A DNA stretch of 60,000 bases, from assembly GCA_950295325.1 (NCBI GenBank), contig OX485807.1, positions 3,042,501 to 3,102,500 of the forward strand, given 5' to 3'. The stretch comes from Polytrichum commune. Lineage: Eukaryota > Streptophyta > Polytrichopsida > Polytrichales > Polytrichaceae. This document shows, piece by piece, positions 12,925 through 26,724 of this stretch. Each line of letters begins with the position of its first letter. Positions within the stretch are counted from its first letter, which is position 1. The notes below the pieces were generated by a model, which worked only from the letters and a program-made list of their open reading frames with translations, had not been told where the DNA came from and ran no database searches. The position numbers were made by a program, and so were the translations under genes.

Positions 12925-13570
12925 TAAGCATGGTAAAGTGGACAAAAAAGTGCTCCGGTATACTAAAACCATAATATTTTTGGTCAAAGGCCTAAAAGGA
13001 GTAGCAAAGTGTTGTTTAACTTGGATTTTTCCATGATGACCTCCATTGTTGTGCTAAATATTCAAATGTAGAATATCAAGTCGAGATCTTCAAAATTTAT
13101 CATTAAAAGTGATGCTCAAAAGCAAATGGTTGAATATGATTTTGGATGTAATTTTCATGACCTTAAATATTTTGAAGTTGGAATTTTTTCATATTCCTTG
13201 AAATCATTATCCACTTGAGGGCATCATCACAAAAATATGCAAAAAATCATCAATTTTATGTAATTTTATTATATTTTGAACAAATTTTAGACAGTTACTT
13301 GTTCAAATTGAATATCACCTACTTGCACACCACTTGCATCATCTTCTAAAATATGTAAACTATTCTTAGATTATTTATTTATTATTAATTTTGTCAACAT
13401 AAATTACTTGACTTTGTAGATTAATATTTCTTTAAATGTCTATGATTTTTTTCTTCGCAAAATTCAAAGCTAATGTATAGTTTCGAATCACTTTCACTTA
13501 ACACTAGGCAAGGGTCAGGAGCTGTCCACTTTACCGTGCTTGCACCCATTTAAAGAAGTTGCTTGTTTGG
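12925..13570. repeat. dispersed repeat family A, copy 2
   Basis: Colinear with about 2425-3080 in the same orientation, including the blocks 'gtgctccggta', 'gtcaaaggcctaaaa', 'gtgatgctcaaaagca' and 'catgaccttaaatattttgaagttgg'. The copies are diverged, with small indels. No coding potential is visible. Confidence 0.65.
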
Positions 13571-13924
13571 ACGAATGAATCATATTGACAATTAGCAGGC
13601 GTGAGGAGCTAGGATGCAACCACCTTCAGCCGAATCTGCTCCCGAACGAGGCAAGCAGGAAGCTCCCCAGCCGAAATGGAAGTAGCAAGATCACCCAGAC
13701 ACACCAGACGAACGGCACACCTCTGTGATGACTCACAACACGGAGCGCACCGGATCAAGGTGCACAAATCCTCAACATCACCTCTTTGCAACATGATCAA
13801 CCATACGGATAAGACAGAAAAATTTGAGATGCGGGGAGAGTTTAATGATGACCGATACGAGGGAGGGTGTCAGTAGAACTTTCGCATCGGTCACTTTCCT
13901 TGCCATCTAGGATCTATCATGAGT

Positions 13925-16250
13925 TAGCCGCGAATTAGGCTCATGAGGAGCCAGCTGGATGGTACCATCGCTAGAGAAGGCCCAAGTGATGCTACGTAAG
14001 TACCAGGCCTAGGGTCTAAACAATCTAATGCAAAGTGAGCTGCTTTTATTCCACATTCGAACAACAAAGCAATGTGTCTTTTTACTCCTACAGTTTGATA
14101 TAGACTTCGAAGAAGAGGACCTACATAATCTGGATAGATTAAACTCCGAAACCCAAGAGGTTGTTGCATATATATGAGTGCAATGAGATTACCATTGAGA
14201 TACGTAGTCCGATATCAAATTGCTTCAACATCATCTTGTGTGCAGCAGCATTAGCCAATACGGTCTAGATGGACTTGTGCTTGACAGTCGAGCTATATGT
14301 CTTAAAATTAATCAACGCCATGTTTCTGGGTAAAGCCTTTTGCAACCAAATGGGCTTTATACCTATCAATAATGCCATCGGAGTGATACTTAATTTTATA
14401 TACCCACTTGCATTGAACGGGTTTTCTGCCGGGTGGTAGTGGAACAAGCTTCCAGGTATGATTGGCTTCCAGAGATTCATACTCGCACTCCATGGCCTTT
14501 TTCCATTCCTTTGCTTGATCTGACATCATAGCTTGTCGATAAATTTGGGGTTCAAGAATCTGCTCACCGAAAAGATGCCAGACAAGAAATTGATACAGGA
14601 TGTACATTCTTGGAAGTAGAAGTCTTCAGTGCACTAGTCGAAGCTGGAGTGACGGATGTCGTAACAAAAACAGATGGAGAGGTGCCAAGGGAAGTTGTAA
14701 TTGCCAATGTAGAATCCAAAAGGTCTTGGACGCTCCAAAAAGTCTTGGGAGCAACAGGTTCACTGGAGACAGTAGTTTCAGTGGAGATATTCTCTACCCT
14801 GGTCACCGTGTAATTTCTGCACCTCAATGCCTTGGTCACGGCGAACGATCTGGACCACTTTCTGAAAGAAAGAGAAGGCAGCATCCTTGTTACTCGCGCA
14901 TAATACAAACCGGTAACAAGATATATCACCTTTATACAGAATAAAATATTGTGATCCACCAAGGGAGGGTTGTGTGATTTTTCCTCCATGCATGAATGCA
15001 CTAACAGGTAGGCTGCGGATTTTGTTCGTGTCTGTATGATAACTCGCCTTGCTATGCTTGTCTTGCATGCACCCGTGACAGAGCTCTTGAGGGAGTGTGG
15101 TGTTCTTGAGTTGGAACTTTTGAAGAGAATTATGTAAACTCATATGCTGGAGTGTTCGATCATTCACATCTCCCATTTGTAAGTGCCATAGCCGCATCTC
15201 ATCATTGTCTGATCTATCACGTGAAATGTCTCACTAACGCAACTGAAGATGCGGATGAAGAAGTTAATGCACTCACAGGATTGGCTATAGTGATAGGAGG
15301 TATGACTATCAAAGAAAGCTCATAGAACATATTAACTTGCTTGCCCTCCATGATTAAGTTTCCATCCTTAGTCCGAAACTCACAATTACCCTGTTGATTA
15401 AGGGACTCAGAGAGAAATATAATCCCATCATCGGAGACTATCCCGACAGACAAGAGGTTGCAAGCCAAATTAGGAATATAGATAACATTGTGGAGGATAT
15501 CGGGCAATTGATGACCATTGACATGCCTAATGATTTTAATATCCCCTCTACCTTTTACCCATATCATTTTATTGTTACCAACAATTACTAGCCAAACACC
15601 GTCATCGATAGAGGTGACATTTGTAACGACTCAAGGTGATTGACATATGCTCTTGTTGCGGTTGAATCAACACAACACTTGTCCGATAACGTGGAAGATG
15701 TTAAGAAAGCAGTGGAACATGTAGAAACCATGAATGCTGGTACAGGTTCATCATCAAAGGAAGGATGAGTGTCTGAGTTATCAGATAAATTTGCTGTAGA
15801 CAAGGCTTCCTCAATATTGGCAGCACTAAGGCTTGAATAAGGTTTGCCTCCAAGTTTCATAAGAGGTTTATTTTGAGGTTCCGGGCAATTAAGAGTCCAG
15901 TGGCCACCTCGCAATTAAGACACTTCGCTCGACGCTTCAGGTCCCTGAGATACTCAACATCTTTTTGATGTTGTCTTTCCTTGAGGAGTGTTGTTGAGGC
16001 GGAATAGAAGATGACCCAGCAAATCATGTGAAGAACGCCTTATCATTGGCTTCGTCAAAATGGTCTTGCCCCTTTAAAATAGCCTCATGTTGTAACAAAC
16101 ACTCCTCAAGAAGACATGCAGTTTGTTTAAGTGGATCCACGTTGGACCAAACAGCAATAACGATGTTATAACTGGGAGGTGGATTCAAAATAATCTTTGT
16201 CATAATCATGCTTTGAGTTAGTGGATGTTTAAGACGAGCCAATACCATGG
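13925..16250 (-). mobile_element. degenerate Ty1/copia retrotransposon, minus strand, truncated
   Basis: Reading right to left: a gag (UBN2-type) piece at about 16250-16024 (PPPSYNIVIAVW), a CxxP knuckle remnant (HWTLNCPEP), and a protease-like motif at about 15670 (CCVDSTATRAYVN, where the canonical DSGA has lost its glycine). Next come a conserved post-protease segment (LPDILHNVIYIPNLACNLLS), a GAG-pre-integrase piece (LWHLQMGDVNDRTLQHM, about 15190) and integrase fragments. Reverse transcriptase follows from about 14530 ([22 protein letters not shown], then [12 protein letters not shown] and [11 protein letters not shown]), with traces to about 13925. Frames shift repeatedly and no LTR was found. 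It is dead, and it is cut at its gag end where the next copia begins. Confidence 0.8.
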
Positions 16251-19200
16251 CCATGTTCGTAGCAGAGGAATCACATGCTTGCTGGGAAACACTCAAAAAC
16301 ATCTTTGAGGCCCACAACAGCGCAAGGGCATTACATCTGAACAACAAACTTGGAAGCATAAAGATGGTGGAAGGATCAACAACTGAGTATTTCATCAAAA
16401 GGATGAAAGAGCTTTCCACTCAACATTCAAGTGTTGGTGAAGCGGTGCCGGACACGCACATTGTGCAGATCATGCTAGGAGCATTGCCAAAGAGCTATGA
16501 ATCTATGATCCTTTTGTCCAAGCCAGGATGAACTCCCGAACTTCGAACGCACGCCTCTGTGAGAAGCTCAAGCTGAAGGAGGCTCAAAGCAATGAAGACA
16601 GTTTCCAACTTGAAGCTCTCTCGATCACCAGAGCTAGGAAACAGTTCGGCACCTTTTGCAAAGGAGCAAGACCGCCACCAACAGTTCCAAAGGAATTCCT
16701 AAGGGGAGGCCCAATGCTCAATGTGAACCACATGAGAGCACCTGCCTTTCCAAGAGGACCCAGAAGGGGAAATTGCAATCTGTGCGGGGAATGGGGACAC
16801 TATACCAGAGAGTGTTCACATCGCCATCACAACAGACTCAACTACAATACATTTCAGAGGCAAGAACATAAACCAATGGTTTACACAGTCCAAGAGGAGG
16901 TTTCAAGAGCTTTAGACATGTTTGAGGTGGCAATGATGTCCATAAATGCTCAAGAAAGTGACAGTAGTTGGTATCTCGATTCAGGAGCAACCAAACATGT
17001 CACAAGGGACTCTTCTAAGATGATTGGCATAAGAAATGTAGGCCTCTCTAACTTGACGTCAGTTGGTGGGCAGATTCACTCCGTTAAGGGTTAGGGAAAT
17101 GTATTGTTTTCTTGCGATGGTGAAGTGAAGAAAATAAGCAATGTTCTCTATGTCTCAGGTGTTACTAAAATCTTCTGTCCGTTGAAAGTATCACTGATCA
17201 AGGTTGCATTGTGATGTTTGGACCCACACACTGCCAAATAGTTAATGCAAACGACACCTCTCAAGTTCTAGCAAGGGGCACTAGGAATCCCACCAACGGA
17301 CTCTACATGTTAGAGTCTACCACAGCAGATAATTTCGTTTGCATGATAAACGAAAGAGGCTCAAATTGATATTTGGCATGGTCGTCTAGGGCACGTGAAG
17401 CACAAAACATTGCATAAGGTGAAGGACGATGTGGAGGGATACATTTGCGATACATTCACGATACATTGTGTACATACTGCATGGAAGGGAAACAAAACAG
17501 GACAAACGCACCCAAGGTGAGTCATTCTAGAGCACCACAGAGAAATGAGTTGATACACTCAGATCTCTGTGGTCCCTTGCCATCTCCATCACTTTCAGGT
17601 TCCAAATACTTCATGACTTTCATAGATGATTTTTCTAGGAAGACATGGACATACTTCCTAAAGGCAAAATCTCAGGCATTTGAAATCTTCAAACAATTTA
17701 CTGCAATGATAAATAAAAAGACTGGAAATAGCATAATATAGAGGGGCGGGGAGTATACCTCTAAGGTATTTGAAAAGTTTCTCCTGGACCATGGCATAGT
17801 GCATCAGAAAACTCAAGCTTACACTCCCCACCAAAATGGAGTTGCTAAAGGATGAATAGAACATTGTTAGAACATGTGCGTACCATGTCACTCACTTGTG
17901 AAGCACCAATCTATTTGTGGAGTGAAGCCATCAATAAAGTTGCATACATCATGAACAGGTGCGCAACGCGAAGTAACGATGGCATCACACCAGAGGAGAA
18001 ACACACCGGCCAAAATCCAAATGTGGAGCACATGAAGATTTTTGGAGCGCTGGCACATGTTCACTTCCCGGAGCATCAGCGCAACAAATTACAACGGAGG
18101 TCTGTACACATCTTCTTAGGATATGATGATAACACCAAGGCTTATAGGTTATTCAATCCATAGTCCAGGAAGATGGTAATCGGCAAAGATGTTATCTTCA
18201 ATGAGAGCATCCTGGGAATCAAGCGAATCATGCAACCAAAACAAACAGAAACTTAGATAGAAATTCAGCTAAAACTTGACGATAGTGAAGTACCTGAAGA
18301 AGGATTTGATCCATGTTCGGAGGTCGATGTAGATGGACTACATCAGGACCAGTTGCAACTACCGAATCAATCTCAATACCAACACTGAGGAGATCAACCA
18401 AGAATAGGAGACCTCCTTCAAACACTGAAGATTATCTCTACATCATTGACCCTAATGATCCAACATCAGTAGAGGAGGCCAGAAAGCATCTAGGGTGGAC
18501 AAGAGCGATGGATGAGGAATTGGAATCAATCCAGAAGAACAAGACTTGGGAGTTAGTTGTCTCACCTCCAGGTAAAATACCTGTCACTTCAAAATGGGTT
18601 TTTAAAACCAAATTGACAGCAAATGGTAAGGTAGAAAAATTGAAGGCCAGGCTGGTTGCAAGAGGTTTCAAACAAAAGGAGGGGATAGACTGCCAAGATA
18701 CTTTTGTGCACCAATGGTAAATTGGCCCACCATTAGGATTATTGTTGTTGTTGCAACAAAGAAGGGATGGAGCATTAAGCACCTAGACATCAAGACTGCT
18801 TTCCTAAATGGAGACCTAGAAGAACATGTGCATATGGAAATACCACAGGCTAGTTCTTTTGGCTAATGAAGAAGGCAAGGTATGCTTATTAAGGAAGGCT
18901 ATCTACAGCCGGAAGCAAGCAAGTTGAACATGGTACATAAAGATTCATGACTTTCTCATAGAATTCGGCACAACTAGGAGTGAGGCAGACCACAACCTGT
19001 ACTTCAACAAGGAAGCAGACCTCACACTAATTGTTTTAATCTATGTTGATGAGCTTCTGATCACGGGCAACAACTCAATTAAGGTAGAATCTTTGGAAAA
19101 AGAACTTGAAAAGAAGCTCGAAATGTTTAAGCTCGGGTTATTAACATTTTACATAGGGATAGAATTTCAGCGCTTAGCAACAGGAATGCTTCTATTCACA

Positions 19201-19955
19201 GAACTTGTTGGAAAGGTTTGGGATGTCAGAATGCACACCAATGGCCACACCCATGGAGGAGGGAATCAGATTACACCTGAACATGGAGGAATATTTTGTA
19301 AATGCCACCGAATACCAAAGTTTGGTAGGTAGCTTGATTTACCTCACCAACACACATCCTGACATAGCATACTCAGTGAGTTGCCTTAGCAGATTCATGG
19401 CGGCACCGCAACATCCATACCTTAAAGCAGCCAGAAAGGTCCTCAGCTACATCAAAGGCACAATAAATTATGGCACTTTCATTCCGAATCAAGGTGATAA
19501 CCAATTTATGGGCTATGTAGATTTCGACTGGGGAAGAAACTTGTACAACAGAAAATCTACAACAAGAATGATCTTCAAAATTGGAGATGCCCCCACTCAT
19601 TGGAGCAACAAACTGCAGCTAATAGTTGTTCTCTCTATTACGGAAGCAGAATATCGGGCAGTATCGAATGGGGCTAGAGAGGACAAATGGCTTCGAACTC
19701 TGTTAGAGAAGCTGGGATGGAACTTACAAGACCCCATAATCATGTACAGTGACAATCAATTTCGATAAAGCGTGTGAAAAATCCAGTATTGCATGCAAGA
19801 ACAAAGCATATAGAGTTACAACACCACTACATTCGGGAGCGCGTTGAGGAACAAGAAGTAGTTGTCTCATACATCCATACTAGAAAGCAGGAGGCATACG
19901 TTCCTATGAAACCCTTGGCAGGATACATTTTCAACAAATGTATGGGCCCATAACC
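16240..19955 (+). mobile_element. degenerate Ty1/copia retrotransposon, plus strand
   Basis: Domain order is gag-PR-INT-RT-RNH, as in Ty1/copia. Gag UBN2 at 16247-16530 is followed by a CCHC knuckle (CNLCGEWGHYTREC) at about 16775. Protease (WYLDSGATKHVT) is at about 16970. Pre-integrase (IWHGRLGHVKH) is at about 17375. Integrase has ELIHSDLCGP and FIDDFSRKTW at 17550-17650 and HQNGVAK at about 17840. RT spans 18460-19080 (NKTWELV, KWVFKTKL, LVARGFKQKEGID, then IKHLDIKTAFLNGDLEE). Its catalytic YVDD reads YVDE at about 19043. RNase H spans 19350-19765 (HPDIAYSV, SITEAEYRAVS). In-frame stops at 17091, 17740 and 17852 and several frameshifts inactivate it. The 5' LTR and gag start are missing, and I could not define a 3' LTR. 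Confidence 0.85.
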
Positions 19956-22751
19956 TAAAGGAAATATACACAATGAATTGCATAAGAGAATGTTAAGCTT
20001 GGCAAGAGACTCTTTATTAGTGTGCTGCAGAATACAGCGATGAATCAATCCACAACAATGTAGCAGTAACTTGTAAGGACACAAGAATGGAGACTATCAC
20101 TCTACTTCGTGCCGCTTTGTCTACGATCAGAAAGACTAACTGAGACTGATCGTAGGCGGACTACTTGAATGCATAGAAAACATCCCAACGAGTTTACTGT
20201 AGACAAAATTGTGATGAACCGAATTCATCCAACAACAAGGACAAAAAAGGTACTTGACAGCAGGACGCCTCACTGACGTTTAACAAAAGCGTTTGAAATT
20301 AGTGTCAACGGCGACTGAAATTACCTTGTATCAAGTCGCAACCGGAACAAGAAAAAGTGGTGCGACACTGGAACACAACTATGTTAAACCTGTGACCTGT
20401 ATGTAGCAACGTCGATTAGTGGACATTATTGAACATTCCAAGTTGGTTTGAGGAGCTTGATGAAGCAGTTAAACGCCATAGCCTGCACATTGGCAGTGCT
20501 CTGCATTAGGTTTCTGGCAGTAATTTACTTCCTTGTCTCCAATGATCGACCTCTGGAGACACGGACGCTCACTCTTTCTGCTCTTACGCCTCCTTGGGGA
20601 CAATCAGGCACGACAGAGACTTGTAGGATCGAAATTTCAGTGTACATGGGAGGCAAGCAAACACACGCATGTGGTACAAATACAACAGAAGGTGGAATGA
20701 ATGGTTATTTGCAGAAACTGGAATTTTGCGAGTGGATCATAAATGTCACCTCACATTTATCTTGCGGCACTGCTGCTTGCAGGATTAGGCACGGCATGTT
20801 GCTTTTATTTGAAACTGGAGCATTTGAGGGAGAATCTTTACTTGGTTACAAATTTCAACTTGCGTTTCTTCTTAACTAATTCAATATCAGATTATTCTCC
20901 CTCCCCGCTCCATCAATTTGAGAGTGCTAATTTCTGTTCCTTCAATTCGAAAAGGTACAAAATTGCGCAGACAAGTATGTAATTAGGAATGGAGGAAAAC
21001 AATGGATCACATGATTTACACGCAGTTTGCAAACCAGTTTGCAGGTATCGCATGCGAATTATTCTTATAAATATTCTGAAGATAGGTGCGGGCCTTGAAG
21101 TCCATCTTATTTCTAATAAATCCAGAGAACATGAACAGCGGTGGTATAAAGTGTCAAACATAAATACATCCTTGACTTATTGACGCTGATCGCTTGATAT
21201 TAACGATTGGTACAGTCGCCAAACAACAGGTGGACGACTATCACGAAATCTGCAAATATTTTTATGGAGAAGCTCTGTTAAATAAATCTTAAGGGAGGAA
21301 TAACAAAGTCCATCTGAGCAGCTCGATCAAGTTTCCAGGGTAATTAACATTCTTATTTCTTAGGGCTACCGCCAGTGTATACACTACCTGAATAAGTGCC
21401 TTGCCTTGATGTCATATCTGATAAATCTTAATCACCTCGGAGTCACGACCTTATCCCATGGTATAAAGACTTGCAAAATTTCCAGCCGGCAATGGATCGG
21501 TCGAATGGAACCGATCCAAATTAAGCAAATGACACAACCGCTTCACAGGGGCAGTTTCTCACTCCAGCTCGGGTTTTCTTTGTGGCATATTTATTTTTAT
21601 CCCTCAAGATGGCATGTGAGGATTTCAATCTAAAGAGGTTGTGCCATCTTTCTTAGAGAAGATCGATCCTCGCTCATCTTATGAGAAGGAGATTTTTTTC
21701 TAATTTGATGAGTTTGTAGGTGGTTCTGCTATGTGGAAGAATAAATAATATGCACTTGACATTGTACATGAGGAGCCCTACTACATCTCGTAGCAAGATG
21801 ACACATGTACGATATCAAACGTAACACACCATGTCGCGAGGATCATTTGCTACATTTTATATTCGTCATGCTCGTGTCTAATGAAGACACAACACGTTAG
21901 TGAAATCTGGGATGGTGGGTGCTATTTTAGAGTAGGTTGTCTGTATAGATATCTCATCATATATATTTATGTGAAGTACATGACGTCTAACTCCTACTGT
22001 CAAGTCGTCGGATACAAATGAAAGTTCGAGCTCACTTGCTATTTAGCGACCTGCTTTACCTGCTTCACGCTCGTTGAGGTTAGCTCTGACTCAAATTCTT
22101 TTTACCTAATCGTAATTCAAGTAAAGTTTCTCTTTATGTACTTAAAGATCGAGATACAAAATCAGGGTTATGAATTGATGACCCTTTTGAGGAGCCCGGT
22201 TGTGGTTATGACTCGTAGCCTCAGCGTCTCGGGTAGATTCGGCCCAAAGTGCCGTAGCTACCAGCCATAACGAGTATCTCTAAAGCAATTTCCCAACATA
22301 ACACCGGTTATGGGGATGTTATGGGGTGTTATGCTGGGAGCCAATCGGGTCTACGTTGCTCGTTCACCCCCAACTATATATACTTATGAACTATTATAGA
22401 TGGCTAAACTGTCGATTGAACTGGTGCGGCCGATTTCTACGAACAATATGAACATGTTCGGTGTATTAGGATCGGAGACTTGGGCAAGGATCCTCCCTGG
22501 TAACCGGAATATAACCTCCTGCTCTCAAAAAACCAAAGACTACCACGACGGCGAGACATCGCCAGAGACCGGTTATAAACGTAACGATTTTAATGCGTAT
22601 GGTTATTTTTCTATGATTCCTATTTTGAGAAGATTAATTACGTTTCCAGAGAGCGATTGGAAAACCAATCCAAATCACCGGGCAGTGTAAGGAAACGCTG
22701 CACTCACCTGATCCGGAGAGGTAATTCAGTCTGATTGATCTCTATCGGCCC
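19956..22751. other. intergenic, no gene recognised
   Basis: One open frame at 20448-20879 (+, 143 codons) begins with a hydrophobic stretch and has several cysteines, but I recognise no family and see no splice or promoter support. The rest is unremarkable AT-rich sequence. Confidence 0.45.
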
Positions 22752-23171
22752 CTAGCCTCTTGCGCATCTGGTCGCTGCTGTACATGCTCTGGAATACGGA
22801 CCTCCTTGGCTCCCCGATTTGTTGCAATTGGGGTTATAGTACGACTTGCCTGTTGATGAACACGGCGTTCGGTTCGCAGTCAGAGCATTATACCCGATGC
22901 TGCTGCTGGTCGCAGAAGTAGCCAACATCCGCCTCGTCATCTCCTCCAGAAACTCCTCGTCTCTTTGATCATTCACCATCGTCAGGTGCTCCCCCAGCCC
23001 CACCGCCATGGATTTCAATGGCGAGGAGATTACTACCTCCATGTCGCCCTCGACGCTGCCGGCACCAGCAGAAGCTTCCAGCTCCACGATATTATGCATC
23101 AACATTAGCATCAGGCTCACCATCGCCACCACAACCACGCAATAGTTCTTGCTGCATCCCAGTACCCCCAT
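22752..23171 (-). CDS. RALF-like (rapid alkalinization factor) peptide precursor
   Basis: The 139-aa precursor starts at MGVLGC, chosen over an upstream in-frame Met because a signal peptide follows at once (YCVVVVAMVSLMLMLMHNIV, about residues 10-29). The acidic propeptide ends at RRML (80-83), the position of the usual RRIL subtilase (S1P-type) cleavage site. The mature peptide carries IGYNAL (92-97), the counterpart of the YISY-type receptor-binding motif. It has four cysteines at 104, 116, 130 and 136, and ends TRCARG. RALFs are secreted to the apoplast and signal through CrRLK1L receptor kinases of the FERONIA type, affecting growth and wall integrity. This is one of three paralogues in 18.6 kb. 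Confidence 0.9.
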   Translation of the reverse strand: MGVLGCSKNYCVVVVAMVSLMLMLMHNIVELEASAGAGSVEGDMEVVISSPLKSMAVGLGEHLTMVNDQRDEEFLEEMTRRMLATSATSSSIGYNALTANRTPCSSTGKSYYNPNCNKSGSQGGPYSRACTAATRCARG

Positions 23172-23271
23172 AGCTCCCGAACCTCCGATATAGGAATTAG
23201 TTTTTTGAATAGAAAGTTTCGAGATAGCTCGCACTGACTTAATTGGGCAGTGACAATAGGCTCCCTGCACG

Positions 23272-26200
23272 AATTGCTACAAATGAGGTCACCGGCCAGA
23301 AAAACAGTAAGATCTCTTCTCAAAATTCGAAGAAGAACAACAGTGGCTGCAAGCTCTTGAGAGATATTATTCTGGTACTGGAAGCCGATCGACTTTTGAA
23401 GATCATGCCGCCGCAATCTGGTCCACGGTAGTTGGTGCACTGAATTTCAATCTTGAATTGACCCTCTACACACATAATCACACATAAATTAGCTACTATG
23501 GTGTATTCGGTAAAACTTGTGCCAATCTCCCTGTCTAACAACATGCGAGAAGACAAGACGCCTCAGATTTTGGTTGCACGAGGTTAAGAATACAAGAATC
23601 ACATGTACAGTACATTGAAGTACTTGAACTGCATAGTACTCTACATTTCATATTTTCTGGAACTCAATCATACAAGAGGGTGATGTTGACACATTTCACT
23701 TTGAGGCTCATGCCGATATTTCCTTGGCCTCTCTTTATAGCCTTTAAACTTCCCATGTGAGGGCTCAGAAAAGCAAACACAGTGTATACTTAAACCGATT
23801 GAAATGAATTGTAACCTCCACTAGACTATCGCGGTCCAATGCAATATTCGCCATTTTTTTGCTTCCTACTGTCATACTTTGCAAGGATGGACATATGGTC
23901 TCCTTACATGCTGCACTCAATAGATGATTGTCTGGGGGCCGGCCACTGGTTTACAGCTTCGAAATCGATCGTTTGGCAAATTGGAGCAGCCTTCCTACTG
24001 CTTTTGATGATCTCTTGATGGAAATTTGGTCATCAGGTTAATCTAAGAATGATCTCGACTACACTGCAATTGATAGCCTTCAGAGGAGAGAGATGATTCA
24101 TCCTTGATCATAGACTTAGGCTCATATGTAAATTCGGGACAGGTTCACAAATCTTAGCTAGGTAATTTTGACCTCAAACTCAACAAAGAGTGCAAAGTAG
24201 TCTCAACATCTTTAGTCCCTTGTTCAAAATTCAGAGTTTTATCCTACTCTCACAAATCTCTTCAGACAACTAGAGTTCATGAATCAAAACACTCTAAAGT
24301 GCTTGGGCAGTCTGATTCTAGAACTTTAGTATAGCCTTTGGATGGATGCACCCATAATCGATCGCTCATCCGAGAATAGGAGGGTTATCAAATTTGTCAT
24401 GTTTTTTCATCCTTAATTCCTTGACCATGTCTAAGGACCTGATTGATTATGACTGACAATCGGATTGAGTAGATGAATGGCTCACCGCTCCCGCAACTTG
24501 TCATCCACTCTCCTCTCACTAGAGTTTATCTAGAGTCTGTGACTGATATATACGAAGGTACAGTATGGTACAACACAACATGTTGGTTAGTCGTCAAGCT
24601 TGCGTGCATCCATGGCTTTAGTCACATATTTTATAGGTTTGGACAAACATTGTGGGCCTCCTTCAAGCATAACTTGATCGTTGTGCACGCTTTAAGAGAT
24701 GCTAATATCGAGTACTTGGTGGGCTCAATTGCTCAACTTATTTGGGTTTTGTTTGTGAAATGAACATGTGCCATGCAGTGTGGATTGTTGCCTACATTAT
24801 TATGCAATCACATTCACCAAGAACATATTGAAGGAATATTAACGACTTGTTTATTTTTGGTTTTTCCTTTAAAATCATCAAGTTGGTTTTGAATTTCTCA
24901 AAAATTATACACTTTGTATAAGAATATGTCAAGTAAATGCAAGCAAAAGGGGCATATATTTCTCACACATTTCATGAGGATTGGAAGACATCAATCTTAA
25001 TTGGGATCAATTTTTACAAAAAACAAACAAAAAAATTCGAATGTTCAATTTATTCAGAATTTGGAAACTGGTTATTTTGAATCAATTAGTGACGAATTAC
25101 ATATTAACCTTTGAGGGTACTTGGGATTAATAGATCCTTGAGGGGACAAATTGCGGTGATGGCTTAAACCCCAACATTTCCTTATAGCACAAGCAACATG
25201 AGCTGATATGACAATTGCACAAATGTATAATTGTAGAAGATGCTCAAACCTATGTTGAATAATGTTGTCAATGGGTGATTGTTAACACCACAAAAATAGT
25301 CACAATGGTAGTCTTAGACTAAACAAAGATGAATACATCAATAATAGTCAAGAAGAATACACCAACATTTGTCATCCCCATACTCTCATGCACAAAACCA
25401 AAAAAACTATAGAAATACTTGCCAACACTACGGCCAAACCACGAATAGTGCACATTGGTGACAATTCATGGAATCTACCACGTCTTCCAAGAGAGTGTCT
25501 CTCATGCCTTGTTTCACATACTGTAGTGATGTCAACTTTTCATATAAAACCATTCCTATGGGGTTTAGAAAAATCAATTGGCGTAAGATATCACCCCCCA
25601 GGTGGGATAAGGTCACTCAGAAGCCGAGAAAATGCATGAGCAAATGCTCCTGTCAGCTTACTATTGCTCTGGCTGCACGAAACCAAATTTTAGAAGAAAA
25701 AACAAAAACAAAGCAATTTCAAGAACCGAAAAACCAAATATAATGTACCAATTTTCAGCAGCAAATGTTCGATCACCATGGGAGTCAGGCTTTTCGCTGC
25801 TTGAATTCAAAGGGACACGTAATTGCACACGGAAAGCAGATAAGGAAGCAGAGTGGAGAAACAAATTGGATTACACAATTGAGAATCAGTTTGCAAGCTC
25901 ATAATGATATGAAAATCTGACTAATTTTCTTGTAATAGGTTGATGAAAGATTTGTTTTTCCAATATCCAGACCTTGAAGGTCAATTTCTCTTGGTAATCC
26001 CGAGAACAAGGACATGCTCATACTGCATTGAATCTAAAGACAAGAGTTGAATCATGAATTCAAGGTGACCACTTATGTACTGAAGAATTAGTAGATTTTC
26101 TCAGAAAACATAAAATTTGACTCTTGGAATGCCAGAAAACCCCACTGATGATTCCTATTGACAAATAGCTTATGCTATTGAAATAACGGAGGAACATTAG

Positions 26201-26724
26201 AGTCCATCTCAGGATCAGCATCACCAGCTCGAGGTTCCACGCCTTGATGCTCAGCAACATTATTTCAAGTCAGCAGGAGCCTTAACATAACAAGAATGTC
26301 ATCCTCGCAGACATACTCTAAGTCCACACTTCACATCGAAAACCAGATTTTTATTTCTCTGAATAAATTGCAAATCACCTGACATACGAAAATAGACCCC
26401 TGACATTAATCTTTAGAGCCCTGACATTGATTAAAGTATATCATCACATCTGTCCCAAATATATAACCTCGTGAGGCGCAAATTTGAGCATGCATCAGCA
26501 ATACACGGGACGAGATGATCATTCACATCCACAACTAACTTGATATTAGTTGGCCTGAATCACATATTTCCGAGTAAGTTAGCCACCCTCAAAATCAGCT
26601 CAATTCTGTGACTCTATTCTGATTGAGGTAGTCACAAGAAGATCATCACTCAGATTTGATGAATCTGTGGCTCCTCGGAGCTTGCAAGCACCTGATCGAG
26701 TGGCCGGAGGTGGAGCGGTCCGGA
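23272..26724. other. intergenic, no gene recognised
   Basis: Only short broken frames. A stretch near 25440-25500 shares a degenerate block with about 33450-33500 ('ttcatggaatctaccacgtctt' against 'ctcatggaatccatcacatctt'), suggesting old repeat remnants. Confidence 0.5.

Noticed and set aside
20448-20879. 143-codon frame with a hydrophobic start and several cysteines
   Set aside because: No recognised family, no promoter or splice support, and it sits in repeat-rich DNA. Possible but unsupported.
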